Assembly: GCA_025267735.1 (NCBI GenBank)
Contig: CM046298.1
Coordinates: forward strand, 27,101,866 to 27,165,865
DNA length: 64,000 nt
Direction of reading: 5' to 3'
From: Mactra quadrangularis
Taxonomy: Eukaryota; Mollusca; Bivalvia; Venerida; Mactridae
Below, piece by piece: positions 24,218 to 37,471 of the stretch. Numbering within the stretch: position 1 is the first letter of the stretch; each line of letters starts with the position of its first letter. The position numbers and the translations under genes were made by a program. The notes beneath the pieces were generated by a model. The model was not told the DNA's origin. It ran no database searches and worked only from the letters and a program-made list of their open reading frames with translations.

Positions 24218-24342
24218 AATTCTGCCACCAGATAACCAAATAAATAACAAGTAAATTAGGTAGTTAATTTTATAGCGATATTCTGGATTAGTAGTAAGCA
24301 CTTAATTGTTATGTGGTTATGTGGTTATCTGGTGGCAGAAAT
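24218..24342. mobile_element. Small MITE with 19-20-bp perfect inverted ends
   Basis: The ends TTCTGCCACCAGATAACCA and TGGTTATCTGGTGGCAGAA are exact inverse complements about 85 bp apart. No second copy is seen in the window and no clear target duplication. Confidence 0.65.
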
Positions 24343-26332
24343 GAGTACCATCACAATTTCTGTGTGTTAAAATCGTGTAAGAATTAAAATGTTATAGTTT
24401 CTTTAAGGTGCATAGTTGGTTATACAACATTGGGTCGTTAATGTACTTGTTATATGTTTTATGCGCTAAACTCCCGCCATTGTATAATGGGCAATATATG
24501 CAACATTTTTCATTTTTAATTAGAGAACTATACAACGATATGACATTGCTATAAATTTAAGACAAAAGAATATTAGTGAGAACAAGTTAAATTGTTAGCA
24601 ATACTTCTGGTTAAATATGGCAGCTTAATGACATTTAGCACAGAAAAACCAGCATGCATTGATTAGAAGTAATAACTGGTACCCGGAGGCCAGACGTAAA
24701 CTTGTTACAAAACAAAACATATAGTTCCGCCTCAGGCCGGCAACCAGTCATTAGATTAGCATTGTTAGGCTTTGTAATGTTCTCAAACACGTATTATGTT
24801 AACTACCTCCTGACTAGATCGTCTCTTAAAGGAATCATAGGACGTGTTTTTAATATACTCTATAAGATCTGTCTCAGACTGTTGATATGCGGAATGGTTC
24901 TGTCTGGATGGTTGTTTTCTAGGCTGTAATTAAAGATGTTTAAGATATGGCTTATCTATGATTAATATACAAAATGTTGTTCACAAAATGTTGTCAGACG
25001 CTAGAAAATACTTGCCTTTAGGAGGAACATCAAGTTATACAACATAAATATCAGTAACAACTATAAACCACTGTGATAGAGAGAAACTGAATACTGCACT
25101 TATAATTGTCTTATGTAGGATTGTTGTTTACTTTGTTATACAAAAGTCAGAGAGTACATTTCAACCTGTACTAGCAGACGCACTGAAACAGCGGATGCCT
25201 TCCCCACATTGAAACTTCATTTTCGCATACGAAACAAGTACGAGTACTTAAACCGTAGACTAAATGTATCTATGATTTAAACTGATAAAATGTACTGGAT
25301 ACTCAACCCGGTTTCACAAAACTTATATTTTTTTCAATCTTTTATTTTGAACATCAAGTAAGTTACATTACAATGTTTCAAAAATCAGTTCCATTCTGAA
25401 TCAAAGACATCTGAATGCATATAATTCAACATCTTCGGTTATCCCACGATAGATTTCTCCACTAAGAAAGTACTGTGGTTGCCACCGATGATAATTCAAA
25501 CGGAAAACCCCCATTGTATTTTGATAAAGTAAAAGCGAATACATGCGTATAAAATAAGCAATAAGCCATTGTATACCCTTTAACTAAAACAATATGAAGA
25601 ATCCAAACTTCATCATAGTTTTTGTTTCAAATTTACAACGTTTCGTCTTTACGTCTTTAATATGCAAACATTTAATAAATCTTAAAGCTTTCACTTTCCA
25701 ATAACCCCATTCATTCAAATTCTGTCCGAAATTTCGCTCGGTTTTCCCATCTACATGCATTTACTCATTATTTTATGCCCTCCTAACTGCAAGATAAATG
25801 ACCCTATACTCATGCAAATAATCTTTAACCCTTCAATTATACGTATATACTTTCGTAACAATTTTGCAGGAATCTGGAACTCCAGACTGACTATTATTCC
25901 AGTTTTATTCAAGAGATTTCAAAGCAAGTAATTTCAGTGCATGGAAGGATTTCAATAAAACAAGAAATAACAGTGTTCGTATTAGCCTTGTTGAATCCCA
26001 TATAATTTTCCAAAAGAAGAATATTAACTTTTGATTTAAATACTGACTTGAGACTGAATTGATACATTAATTTCCATTACTAAGAATTAAATCTAGTAAT
26101 TAGAAAATGAAATACAAAAACATGCAACAGATCGATGAGACATTTTACAAATAATAGAAATTTTGCAATTTTGCCAGGAGATGATATTTCAATACCATAG
26201 AAATCCTGCTATTGTTTTAATAATGTTGCTTCTAGCTTAACTGTTGCAACACACACGAGACAATGTCATTTAAAAGAAGTTTAGACATACTGGTAGATTT
26301 TTAAATCTTATGTAACTGACAATTGCGACGTA

Positions 26333-26396
26333 GCTAGAGAGATTGAGAGGGAAAGAGAGAGGAAGGGAGGGACAAAGATAGAGAGAGAGAGGGATT
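26333..26396 (+). repeat. Purine (GA-rich) tract
   Basis: About 60 bases are nearly all A and G, with runs of gagaga and ggaagggaggg. It is an impure GA microsatellite. Confidence 0.8.
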
Positions 26397-26642
26397 GCGT
26401 GAACGTTTACAAGTGCTTTTGATTGTATGCATTTTGATAGTGTCGGAGTTGGCGTGGCCATCTATAATCCATCCCATCGTTTGTTAACGAGCAAAACAAA
26501 ACTCACCATAAAAACCGTAAATGAAAAACTAAAGCAAAATAAATACGCAAACAATCAACGTTAATTCAATTCTGAAATCAGTTAACATGCCTAAATTACA
26601 TTATCACAATATTGCCCAGAGGACCGCAATAGCGACATGCAA

Positions 26643-27268
26643 ACTGACACGCAAAATGAAACTATACACTCAGTAAAAGACACATTTGACATACAAAGTT
26701 AAATGCAATGTAGGTATGTTTGGTATCATTCTTTAGTAACATTATTTGCCACATATTGTCCGTTTTTTCTCAACTGTCAAAGCTTGAATAATTTCACGGT
26801 AATTGATTGCATTGTTTTTATTCTTGTGGCCTAATTGTTATTAAAAATATCTTGACTATAACTTATAATATGGCATAAGAAGCTTTAGTCAATCATAATA
26901 CACACTTTCGGAAACTCATGGGTGTATTACGACAATGATTTCAACAAACGCATTCAATGAAATTATTCATGTTTTGACAGTTGAGAAAAAACGAACAATA
27001 TATATGTAAATTTCATTAAATTTCAGTTAATATCTTAAGCATAATTAACGTTTAAAGAGAGAGGGACGAAAAGTAAAAGTTGCAGACGTTCTTTGTTCTT
27101 CTTTGTATTAACTTTGGAAAAAAGTTCAGTAATATGATTATACATCAATATCTGTTATGTCCACCACGTCTACAGAGCACGGGAAGCATTCGTAAACGCG
27201 AAGACCTGCCGTAACGTCTAATGACGTCGGTGGGATTATTTAACTATTTTCCTAAGTTAATACAAACA
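26643..27268 (+). repeat. Dispersed repeat F, copy 1, interrupted by a MITE
   Basis: Matches 60783-61160 over its whole length (actgacacgcaaaa, ctatacactcagtaaaagac, taacgtttaaagagagaggg, gtccaccacgtctac, taatgacgt) except for a 241-bp MITE of family C at 26757-26997. The family is not identified. Confidence 0.82.
26757..26997. mobile_element. MITE family C inserted in repeat F
   Basis: Ends tgtccgttttttctcaactg and gttgagaaaaaacgaaca are inverted, continued by gaataatttca. The intact repeat at 60.89 kb reads cacatatctatg at the insertion point, so the target was a short TA-rich site. Confidence 0.85.
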
Positions 27269-27879
27269 AAGAAAAAACAAAGAACGTCTCTTCACAATTC
27301 AAATGAAAACTTGTATTAATTTAATGATTGATTTTAATGATTTAATTTAATGAAGCTAGTTCATACTTAACGTTGTGAAAGTATTTGTATTGACCGCTTG
27401 TTTCATTACTACTAAATAAACTAAACTTGTGAACTAACCATGCTCTCTTGTCTTGTTATATTAACATTTGGTCTATTTAATACAATGGTCATTAAATATA
27501 GTTCATTCGAAACGTTTAAACGCACTGATGCAGTATCATAATTATTAGGCAGACGTTATAATTATACAATTATAGCAATATCGACCTGACCTTCTGATAC
27601 AGTTTCTTCCCGTACTGTCAGAAGACATTATTCATATAGAACAAACATCATATTAGGTCAACCTAATTACGTCTCCCCTCTTTTGTATGCTGAATAACTT
27701 GATTATAAATCAGTATGTATGTTGCCCTCCTATTGTGAGCTAGATATTAAATGTTACGCTGGATACAATTGGGTTTAAGAAATCACATCTGGAAAAACAA
27801 CAAATCTGGGGGATGACAAGGTATCAGCATTGATTTATAAGAACGGGTAATTGTTTTACAGTCATCGCACAGCACAGAC

Positions 27880-28163
27880 GGGACGATAGCGCAGTTGGTA
27901 GCGCGCCGGGCTTTGGAATCTCGTGTCCCGAAGGGGGTACGGGTTCGAATCCCACCCGGGGATGTTATACCTTTCCATGAAAATTTGAAATAATGTTGAT
28001 TTTTCTCCATTGGTTAGATAATATGGAGGATTTTCCGACCTTGTGGAAGGGTAGGTGAGTACTGGTTACAGAAAAGGGTCCAGGAAAGCTAGGTTAGGTA
28101 CGCTGAACGCCGTAAAATGAACTAAATTGTGTTGACACGGCGTTAAACCGAGTTAAAAAAAAA
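27880..28163 (+). mobile_element. Full-length SINE family A with 11-bp target duplication
   Basis: A 5' tRNA-like head carries an A box (tagcgcagttggtagcgc) and B box (gggttcgaatcccaccc). The family body follows, then the tail cggcgttaaac and poly(A). ACAGCACAGAC at 27869-27879 and 28164-28174 is an exact target-site duplication. It is the best reference copy here for the family, which also occurs at 7.2, 48.5 and 56.8 kb. The minus-strand ORF over it is a well-known SINE artefact. Confidence 0.93.
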
Positions 28164-28690
28164 ACAGCACAGACAAGGATTAAATCTTGATATTCGATCC
28201 TTGGAGTACTATTCATATACAAAAAAATGAAACATTTTTGATTTCTAGTCAATCTTCAAGTACCTACTAAATCTGAATATATCAATTGTCTTCTTTGATA
28301 TATTTTCAATTAAATTTATCTCCTTTAATACATTTCTCCCTATATAATAAACATCTCATCTTGATCTTCACTACCCTATACTGTCTTGGTGTCTTCTAGG
28401 AATGAGATATTTATTGTATATATGTGATTTATGAACGTATAATTCAAGCATTGAGAGGTGATCTGTACATCAGATGATTTTTTATTGATTCACAACTACA
28501 TAAGTGTATAGATATTACTTTTTTTCTTAGAAAAATCTTGGTGCCTCATAAACTTTTCTCTATTTCATTGATTGTGTGTTTGGTGAAAGATATTTTTCAG
28601 TAGTACGAAGATTTATATGTATCAAAATGGTTAGAAACAAAACACCAGGGAATAAGGAATTTTGTTGCTGCTTTTTTTCTCTCTCTTTTT

Positions 28691-30139
28691 TATGTACAAC
28701 GATGTCAAGCCGTTAAAATATCAGTGCCGTAATCAGCGTACTGTCTCTATTTATGTACACCGATGTCAAGCCGTTAAAACAACAATGACGTAATCAGCGT
28801 ACTGTCTCTATTTATGTACAACGATGTCAAGCCGTTAAAACAACAATGACGTAATCGGCATACTGTCTCTTTTTTATGTACAACGATGTCAAGCCGTTAA
28901 AACAACAATGACGTAATCGGCATACTGTCTCTTTTTTATGTACAACGATGTCAAGCCGTTAAAACAACAATTACGTAATCAGCGTACTGTCTCTATTTAT
29001 GTACAACGATGTCAAGCCGTTAAAACAACAGTGACGTAATCGGCGTACTGTCTCTATTTATGTACAACGTTGTCAAGCCGTTAAAACAACAATGACGTAA
29101 TCAGCGTACTGTCTCTATTTATGTACAACGATGTCAAGCCGTTAAAACAACAATGACGTAATCAGCGTACTGTCTCTATTTATGTACAACGATGTCAAGC
29201 CGTTAAAACAACAATGACGTAATCAGCGTACTGTCTCTATTTATGTACAACGTTGTCAAGCCGTTAAAACAACAATGACGTAATCGGCATACTGTCTCTT
29301 TTTTATGTACAACGATGTCAAGCCGTTAAAACAACAATGACGTAATCGGCGTACTGTCTCTATTTATGTACAACGATGTCAAGCCGTTAAAACAACAATG
29401 ACGTAATCAGCGTACTGTCTCTTTTTTATGTACAACGATGTCAAGCCGTTAAAACAACAATGGCGTAATCAGCGTACTGTCTCTATTTATGTACAACGAT
29501 GTCAAGCCGTTAAAACAACAATGACGTAATCAGCGTACTGTCTCTTTTTTATGTACAACGATGTCAAGCCGTTAAAACAACAATGACGTAATCGGCGTAC
29601 TGTCTCTATTTATGTACAACGATGTCAAGCCGTTAAAACAACAATGACGTAATCGGCGTACTGTCTCTATTTATGTACAACGATGTCAAGCCGTTAAAAC
29701 AACAGTGACGTAATCGGCGTACTGTCTCTATTTATGTACAACGATGTCAAGCCGTTAAAACAACAATGACGTAATCAGCGTACTGTCTCTATTTATGTAC
29801 AACGATGTCAAGCCGTTAAAACAACAATGACGTAATCAGCGTACTGTCTCTATTTATGTACAACGATGTCAAGCCGTTAAAACAACAATGACGTAATCAG
29901 CGTACTGTCTCTATTTATGTACAACGATGTCAAGCCGTTAAAACAACAATGACGTAATCAGCGTACTGTCTCTATTTATGTACAACGTTGTCAAGCCGTT
30001 AAAACAACAATGACGTAATCGGCGTACTGTCTCTATTTATGTACAACGATGTCAAGCCGTTAAAACAACAATGACGTAATCGGCATACTGTCTCTATTTA
30101 TGTACAACGATGTCAAGCCGTTAAAATATCAGTGACGTA
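28691..30139 (+). repeat. Minisatellite, 24 units of 61-62 bp
   Basis: Each unit contains tatgtacaacgatgtcaagc, cgttaaaacaacaatgacgt and aatcagcgtactgtctct, counted by 24 occurrences of gtcaagccg. Length differs by one T between the ctctattta and ctcttttttа-type units. Most units carry TGACGTAA, a CREB/ATF-like site. The first and last units have the variant aaaatatcag. Units are highly alike, indicating recent expansion or homogenisation. Confidence 0.95.
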
Positions 30140-30189
30140 TAACAGTTTACATTTTCTTGCTGAAAATGAAACAATATTGGTGCATGATT

Positions 30190-30510
30190 GTTCGTTTGGT
30201 TTAACGCCGTCGCAACACCATGTATAGGTCATATAACGGCGGTCAGTCAACCTATCACTCCTCCTGGAACGGCTAAATCTCTGGATGTAGCTGTTAACTA
30301 ACTACTAAGCGCATACTTTTGTCAGTGACTAAAAACTGTCCTACAGAATTAAAAATCATTGGTAGGAAGGAGAATGACCGTAGAAATATTTTCATGACCA
30401 AGATCCACGAAAGTACGCCCCGCCCGGGAATCGAACCCACGACCCCTGGATCAGTCTTTGTAGCGGGGTCGGTTTTAATATAAGGACCTTTGCACCGCCA
30501 GGTTAGCGTC
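30190..30510 (-). mobile_element. SINE family B copy
   Basis: Minus-strand copy: tail complement tttaacgccgtcgcaacacc, body (ataacggcggtcagtcaacc, ctaaatctctggat, gcatacttttgtcagtgact) and head with B-box complement gggaatcgaacccacgac. It lies about 50 bp beyond the minisatellite. Confidence 0.85.
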
Positions 30511-31015
30511 TAAGACTTAAAAACCGTCAAATATCGCAGAAGGTTGCAGCACTTGTCCAAATATGGAATTTCCTTGTATAAGACACCGTTTACAAAGACA
30601 TACATACAAATATCATGTGACAACAATAGCGTGTATGGTCGTCACTATCAAAGACAAGTGAATATACAAGATAGGAAATGTCCTATGATGACCTACACTT
30701 ATTTATTAGAGACAAAATACACGAGAGGCTTCTCCTAATTGGTAAAATCTCTTCATTTATTGCGTTGGTGGTCTTAGACGTATTGAAACTTGAAACTTCT
30801 CAATGTTGTTGTCTTTTTTACTTTGTATCTACATTAAGGTGAAGGTCAAGTTTACAGCTGTGTGATTTATTGACCATAAATAACTATTTAACCTCTTAGG
30901 TGACTTCTGGTGAACTAATCAATGTGGAAAACTATGAAGATGTTCAAGGACTTTGTGATGTAGGCTAATTTGTCAGGATTGATTTTGAATGTACTCAAAC
31001 ATGTTTACATTGTTG

Positions 31016-31210
31016 TTGTTTTTTATTGGGGCCAACGCTATGTATGTCAGCACATATTATGGTCATTTTACGACGGCCGGATCACCAATCAAGCTTTTCT
31101 GGATCTTTGTCAATAACCAGCACCCACCTTCCTACATTTGTATTCTTACACAAGGCCTCTGTGTACATGCCTAATTATGGAAAATAGACATTGATGTCGA
31201 TATTTTTGGC
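31016..31210 (-). mobile_element. Degenerate SINE family A
   Basis: A diverged match to the family tail and body: ttattggggccaacgct, ggtcattttacgacggcc, ataaccagcacccacct, acacaaggcc. The head is not recognisable. Confidence 0.6.
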
Positions 31211-31359
31211 ACGGCATTAGCAGCACAAAATATGAAATAGTACATACAGAAATCAATCATCAGATTCACTTTCCGACATCCATGGGCAAACCAAAATTGA
31301 AAATTTCGAAAACCGGAAATGCAGCATGAACATTGAAAACATGCTCGTCCAAAAGAAGT

Positions 31360-31608
31360 CCTGTGCACCTTTTTACAAAAAATCTTACGAAAAAAGTTAT
31401 CGTAAGTCAAATTAATAATTTTGGAGTTTAAAGTCAGAAGGCTATTGAACATAACTATGCCAATTATTATATTCAGAAAAGTATACAATATGTAGATGAT
31501 TCAATACTATTTGGAATTGATTAGCCAAAATGACGTTATTATTAATGTTTCTTGCTTTGAAATTACGATGATTTTTATCGTAAGATTTTTTTGTTGAAAA
31601 CGCCACTG
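31360..31608. mobile_element. MITE family E, copy 3
   Basis: Ends ctgtgcacctttttacaaaa and gttgaaaacgccactg, with inner inverted ttatcgtaagtc / atcgtaag and the family interior (gaacataactatg, ttggaattgattagccaaaa, taatgtttcttgc). Confidence 0.78.
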
Positions 31609-32055
31609 ATCTGTAAGGTTGTACTGTACACACAAGTACAAAAGTCCTTTTGCATCTGTCATGCAGAATGTGCATTAATGTAGTCATAAAGAACGTACAA
31701 TGTACAACAGTTCATTAACTATTCCCTGTAACTAACATCCTCAGAGTAATAAACTATGGTCAATGGTTAATATATTATACAGATGGGTGAAATAATAGCT
31801 GTGTTTATAATTAACTGAATGTCAGCAACAATTCTTTCTAACACAACTACAATTATGTATATATTATGACGCAGTGTTTATGAACCGTCTAGAGTAGTTA
31901 CAGAGTAATTACAATGTAACTAAAACACGTTTGTATCTTTAAATATTTCATTAAGTACTGTCAGATGTTATTAACTACAAATTTGATGTTCTTGGTAAAT
32001 GAAAACATTCTTGGTATATGCATTACATGTTAGACGTTTTCTGTGGCCAATTTGT

Positions 32056-32295
32056 AGGAGCAGTGGGTCAGTGGTTTGACGCGCGCTTAGGGATCGAGAA
32101 ATCATGGGTTCGAACCCTACTAAGAACACTGCTAATTTCCTTGAGCAAGAAATTTACCCACAATTGTTCCACTCCATCCAGGTGCAAATGGGTACTGTGA
32201 GGGATCGTCTGCGAAAAGTTGATTTCAATGACCAGAAGTTTATGTACGAAATTGTAAAGTCGGCTGAACATGTATATGGAAGCAGACTTTAAACC
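32056..32295 (+). mobile_element. tRNA-derived SINE of a third type
   Basis: The A-box-like tgggtcagtggtttgacgc is followed by the B box gggttcgaaccc, then ccttgagcaagaaatttacc, ccactccatccaggtg and aaatgggtac. This central part resembles one shared by SINEs across many animals; I cannot assign the named domain by eye. The small ORFs here are artefacts. Confidence 0.7.
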
Positions 32296-33511
32296 ACATT
32301 TAAACTTTAAATTCGGTTGGCTAAGTCAGTAGAGGGCCTCACTTTAAATCCAAGTTTAGTCGTTGCAATACCCTGGCATACATACTGGTATAAACTTCCT
32401 TTTTTCAGCAGTGCTTCGTCCTATCGCGGTATTAATTACGACATGCAGCTATCAGACCAAATATGACTAGAATATGTCGAAAGAGCGTAAATAAGATTTT
32501 AAATTTGTTAAACAGCGGACGTGCTTCCTAGCACAAGTGTATGAAGATTAGTTCAATTCTCCTACAACTGTATAATAAATAGCTTTCAAGAGTTTTGTTA
32601 AAGGTACGTGAATGCATTCACTCTTTGGTGCTAATATGTAACGCCTCGACAGTTACTTTCTAAGATATTACCGCTTATTGACCGTAGTCCGGGGATATTG
32701 TTATTCGATTATGAACACTGGGTCGTTCCATATAAAAAAGAAACAAAATTACGAACAGAATGGGGTATCACGGTTTTGGACACCATGTACGACGTTCCAT
32801 AGAAGAAGTATGAAATATTGATACATTCTAATGAATTAAGTAGTCTCGGAGTTCGTCTTTTCTTTATCGTAAGTCTTGGAACCACAACATCTGGAGAATG
32901 GTAGTAAACTATAATTAAACACTTAACCTGCTGCATAAATTATGTATACATGGCTATATTTACTTGGGTCAGTCACTCATCGGTAAAATCTATTTCTCCT
33001 GGGTGCAGTAAGGTTGATACAATATAATGGTGGTAGTAGTAGTAGGTGCTCTCTAAATTGAGTTTATACGTAAATGAATTTTTAAGATAAAAATATACAT
33101 TTTATCTTGACACGCAATCATAATATATATGACACATACAGTCTGTGAAATGTTTGCTCAAACTATAAATGAAAGTACATTAACAGCAGCGTGTTCAGAA
33201 ACGACGAAAAGGGTTGTTACAGTCCCTACAACGTACATTAGCATTTGAAGTTTTTCAGTCGCTTTTACAAAATGAAATCGAAATTTCTGAAGGCGTCAGC
33301 TGAGTAGCTGGAATAAAGTTTATTTACATTCGCTCTGGTTGTCTAAGTTTCTTTTATTGAACAAGACCCAGTTCTGAGCAAAAAATACACAAATTCGTAC
33401 GATTATTTTGCGTCTGGAATGGGCATACGCTTGAGTTAAATTTCTCTTAAAGTGTCTTATTCGTTAAAATGAAATAGTACTCGGAGTTTTGTATTATCAC
33501 ACAGCAGAAGT

Positions 33512-33910
33512 TAGGGCTGTCACGATACGCCACAAGTGTACCGCGATATATTGCAATACGCTGGCATCGTATCACGATACGTACCACGATATATCGTGGG
33601 CTTTTAGATTCGTTGTGCCTCCGCTGTATTTAACAGAAACATTGCAAATCTTATATATATGCAGCTAGAATCTAGCCTCTAAGTATTTACGGTCATTTAG
33701 GACTGAGACGCTCGCCAGTCGGTTAAATTCTTGTTACTTAAGGTTAGATTGAATGAACAATGAAAAAACTGACGTCTGCTACTTTAATTTCGCGAAAGAA
33801 AGAATTTTTCAATGAAGTAAAAAATATCGTCAAATACCGGTACATTTAAATCGTACCGCATTACGTATTGCTGCAGCTGCGCAATATATCGGTATATCGT
33901 GACAGCCCTA
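33512..33910. mobile_element. hAT-type MITE with perfect 8-bp target duplication
   Basis: 399 bp with inverted ends TAGGGCTGTCACGATA and TATCGTGACAGCCCTA. GCAGAAGT occurs exactly on both sides (33504-33511 and 33911-33918). Eight-base duplications with such ends are the mark of the hAT superfamily. There is no coding capacity. Confidence 0.93.
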
Positions 33911-33919
33911 GCAGAAGTG

Positions 33920-36900
33920 TTCGTTTCATACAGTTGCTCGTGGTTGTACTATGGTGAATTTTCATAAAACGAAGCTGATAATGTCATGATACACTCTCAT
34001 TATTCTATTTATCTTAATCTCGTAAATTATGCTCTCATCACAAAAAGTCAAATAAATTACACCCAACTGATGTAAACTAAATCGTCCTTAGCAATTAGAA
34101 AGATCGAATTGATTAGCAAACGTTCAATAAATAACAAAATGTTTAAAATTTACAACTGACAGAAAATATCATTTGCTTGTTTTAGAAAGTGTTTCCTGAC
34201 ACGCTATAACAAGATGCAAAGCAATCCGAATGAGATATTGTACTTCGTTAAATTACATTTTAACTATATACACAGATAACAATTATAGTCATAAATCTTA
34301 ATATATAACCTTACTCCAGTTAGCAATCGTTTTAGTCACTATATATTGATTCTGACTTCTAAATTGAACTCGTCCAATGTATTCTAGTTAAGATTTTATG
34401 GAACTAATTATTTACACTACAGACTCGAAGTCTTATACAAGATTGAAACGTATCATGCAATAAACGCGGGAAACTCAGCGTAGCAATCTAATTACAAGAA
34501 ATCTATTAGATTGATATACAGAGCCATCCGCCTTCAAAAACGACTTAAAGCAATAAAACTATAGCCTCAGGCTAATACTCTAATTAAAAGTAAAGTATTT
34601 TTTATATAGAAGAGTCATTTTGAATCCTGACTAGTTCCTCATTTTAAAGACCCTTTAAATTTCCAGATTTAAATGTAATTGAATGCTATGACTAGAAGGA
34701 AGAAAGACAAAACTTCTGAATATATCTGAATACAAACTACAAGTATTTTTATATCGGGATTTTCCAATTTTTCCGACTTTCTTTCAGAAATAACTAACAG
34801 TTATCATTGTTTTATCGTAAAAAAATATAGACAACTGTTTTGATCCGCGTATGGATTAAATCACGAGTGCGTAGCATCAAACGTGAACAAATCCCAAGAA
34901 GGTATGTTGGTCTTACATGGAAAATGAATTAACGGTCTCTAGAGTCGTAATCATACCCGGTACCGACTTCCACGACCGTTTAGGCGATGAGTTATGTTTC
35001 GTTTTTAGTCCATAAATTTGAAATAACTCGGTTCAATTATATCGCTGAACAATACATAATTAAATATATAACCTAAAATATGTTTTAACAAAGATCTGTG
35101 TGTATACTATAAGAACTATTTTGCAAAACCGATTCGTGCTTCGTCTGTGCATTGCCTCGCGTAGTTAGTAAAAACCCAAGCCGCCACAATAGACCCCCAC
35201 GAATCCTTCCAAGATTACTCATTCATGAAAGGTCAAGGTGTTCCGACTGAGCTTAGATCCAAAGACCTAGGATTGTCCAAGGACGGTGAGTAGGTTGATT
35301 GGTCGCCGCGATAGTACCAATAATTGTCAAAGCAGCGACGCAAAAGTACAAAGGCTGTCATTTGAAATAATTAAATTGACCAAAGCGAGTTTAAAAATGT
35401 TAAAATGAAATTAAAGCAGGTGATATCTTCAATATGCCTCCAGAAGGCTGGTTTTAACTGATTACAGCCAACTGTGACACGCTGTTCAGAAGCAATTATT
35501 AATTTTTTCCAATATTCACGTCTGCAGGTTATGAAATATTAAACATTCCTGCAATTCTGTTTTCAAATTAAAATGATAAATTTTGTACAATTCAGCCGGT
35601 TGAAATTTGTTTTCATTCCATCCTGCTTAAGAGAGTGAAGCAAACACATGAAAATATTTAATCCGGTTTCTAACAGTTTTGTAAAATACGAGGTACAGTG
35701 TTTCTTCTCTGGCGACCGGCATGGTTCAGTCGAAAACACTATATATGTGTATAATAATGTATATATCGTGTTTTTGTTTCAAACCGTGCCATCTGCTAAT
35801 GTTTCTTATGTAATAATTCTATAATTTGTCATAGTTCAATGCATTGATCATTAAAAGGGTGTTCAAAAAAAACCCAAAAGACTCTAACAATGAACAGAGG
35901 AGCCCTGGAAGACGTCATCATTAATCGTTGTGACCTCATTGACTTCGCGGAAGTACGGACAGAGAAAGTTCAATTACGGGAAACATGTGAACATACATGG
36001 ATTTACAAATGTTCGGGGCCAATTTGGAAAACTCTGACACTAACAATTATAGATAAATCAAACTGTAAATATTTTGATAGAAAGGCGGAACTTTTATCTT
36101 ATAGAAGTCAAATCCAAATCTGAGAAGTGCACGCAATCACGCACACAAGACAAAAAAACAACACAACCGTCAACAACTTATTTAGGTTAAATATATTTGA
36201 CCAAGATTACATTCTTGGTGCGGTCCAGTAATCCGTAATCAGATTTAGAACAATCAAATTACTTCTAAAATCATTCTTGGGAAGTTAATAGAATCAAAGA
36301 AACAATGTATACAATGTCCAGTTTAGCATGCGACAATAAAAACAACAGTCGCCATTTCGTCTGATTATTCCCGGTCCAGAACGGTATTGCGTGTACATAG
36401 CATCAACCCCTGACACGCAACATGTCACATTGTATTCGTCTAAATGACCACACATTCACTGTTCTAATTCGGACAATGTCTTTTTGAGTATATAAAGACG
36501 AATACCAGATGTGTACTTTTTTACTAGGGAACTTTAGCCTGAATATTTTGTCTATATTGTATTGAGAAAAGATTTGAAAACTTATCGATGACCGTAACGA
36601 TACCATGTTAAGTCGCCATTCTACAACACGACGCTGATGAAGATTGTCTTAATGACGGCTGGTCCGCACCACATTGATAGGCATCACTTAAATAATGGGT
36701 TTTGGGTATAAATAACAAGCTTCGAAATAAGCAAGTGGACCGTGGACCGAGTCCACTGAAATTGCCGTCGGTCCGGTGACTTTTAAAATGTTAACGGTCC
36801 GATGGTACACCTTCTTTTCTCAGCCATAATTTCTTGTACTAAAAAAATCGTTAATTCCTGTTACATTATTTATCTAATGTTTAGATATATTATGCCAAAT

Positions 36901-37235
36901 CATTACAATGAAGTGCATATTTCAACATATATCCGAGAATTGTTTTGGTTCTGTAAATTAGATGTAGCAAGATAATAAAATGACACAAAGAAATCTTAAA
37001 AGGGTGAAATTTTAAAGATGTTGCCAGTAATAAGACATATCTTACGTTCCTTGATTTCGTCATCGGTAATTCACTTATTCTGCACTAGACATTAAAAATC
37101 TTTAATTTTATTGAATTAAAATGACACTGTCAGTCGATCAAGGTTAGTTAATAGAGAACATACTTCGTAGACATTTTGTCATTCTATCCATAGTTGAGCA
37201 TTCTATAAAAAGTACCTTCCACTGATTCTAAATCA
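33920..37235. other. No recognisable gene
   Basis: AT-rich DNA. A degenerate SINE B tail is likely near 35265-35345 (gacggtgagtaggttgattg, cgccgcgata). A plus-strand ORF of 77 residues at 35890-36123 has no recognised similarity. Confidence 0.45.
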
Positions 37236-37239
37236 TGTA

Positions 37240-37409
37240 TAGGGCAGTAGTCAGTCACTGGCGAAAGTATGCGCCTAGTGGTTGGTTAACAGCTAAATCC
37301 AGAGATTCAGCCTTTCCAGGAAGAGTGAGTAGGTGGGCTGACTGCCGTGATATAACCTATACAACGAGTTGCTACGGCGTTAAACACAACACAACAAACA
37401 AACAAACAA
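37240..37409 (+). mobile_element. SINE family B, 5' truncated
   Basis: Plus-strand copy lacking the head: gtcagtcactggcgaaagta, aacagctaaatccagag, gagtgagtaggtgg, tgctacggcgttaaac, ending in a (caaa)n tail. It lies just left of the exon-like block at 37472. Confidence 0.82.
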
Positions 37410-37471
37410 AATTATAACAAATATTTAAAACCTGAGATAGTCTTTATTTCAATTTGTGTAAATGGGTATAC

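Noticed and set aside
27783..28010. Minus-strand 75-residue ORF
   Set aside because: It reads through the SINE A head in antisense, a common false prediction.
28691..30139. CRISPR-like array
   Set aside because: The whole 61-bp unit is repeated with no variable spacers, and the host is eukaryotic.
35890..36123. 77-residue plus-strand ORF beginning MNRGALEDVII
   Set aside because: Composition is plausible, but there is no family match, splice partner or second copy to support it.
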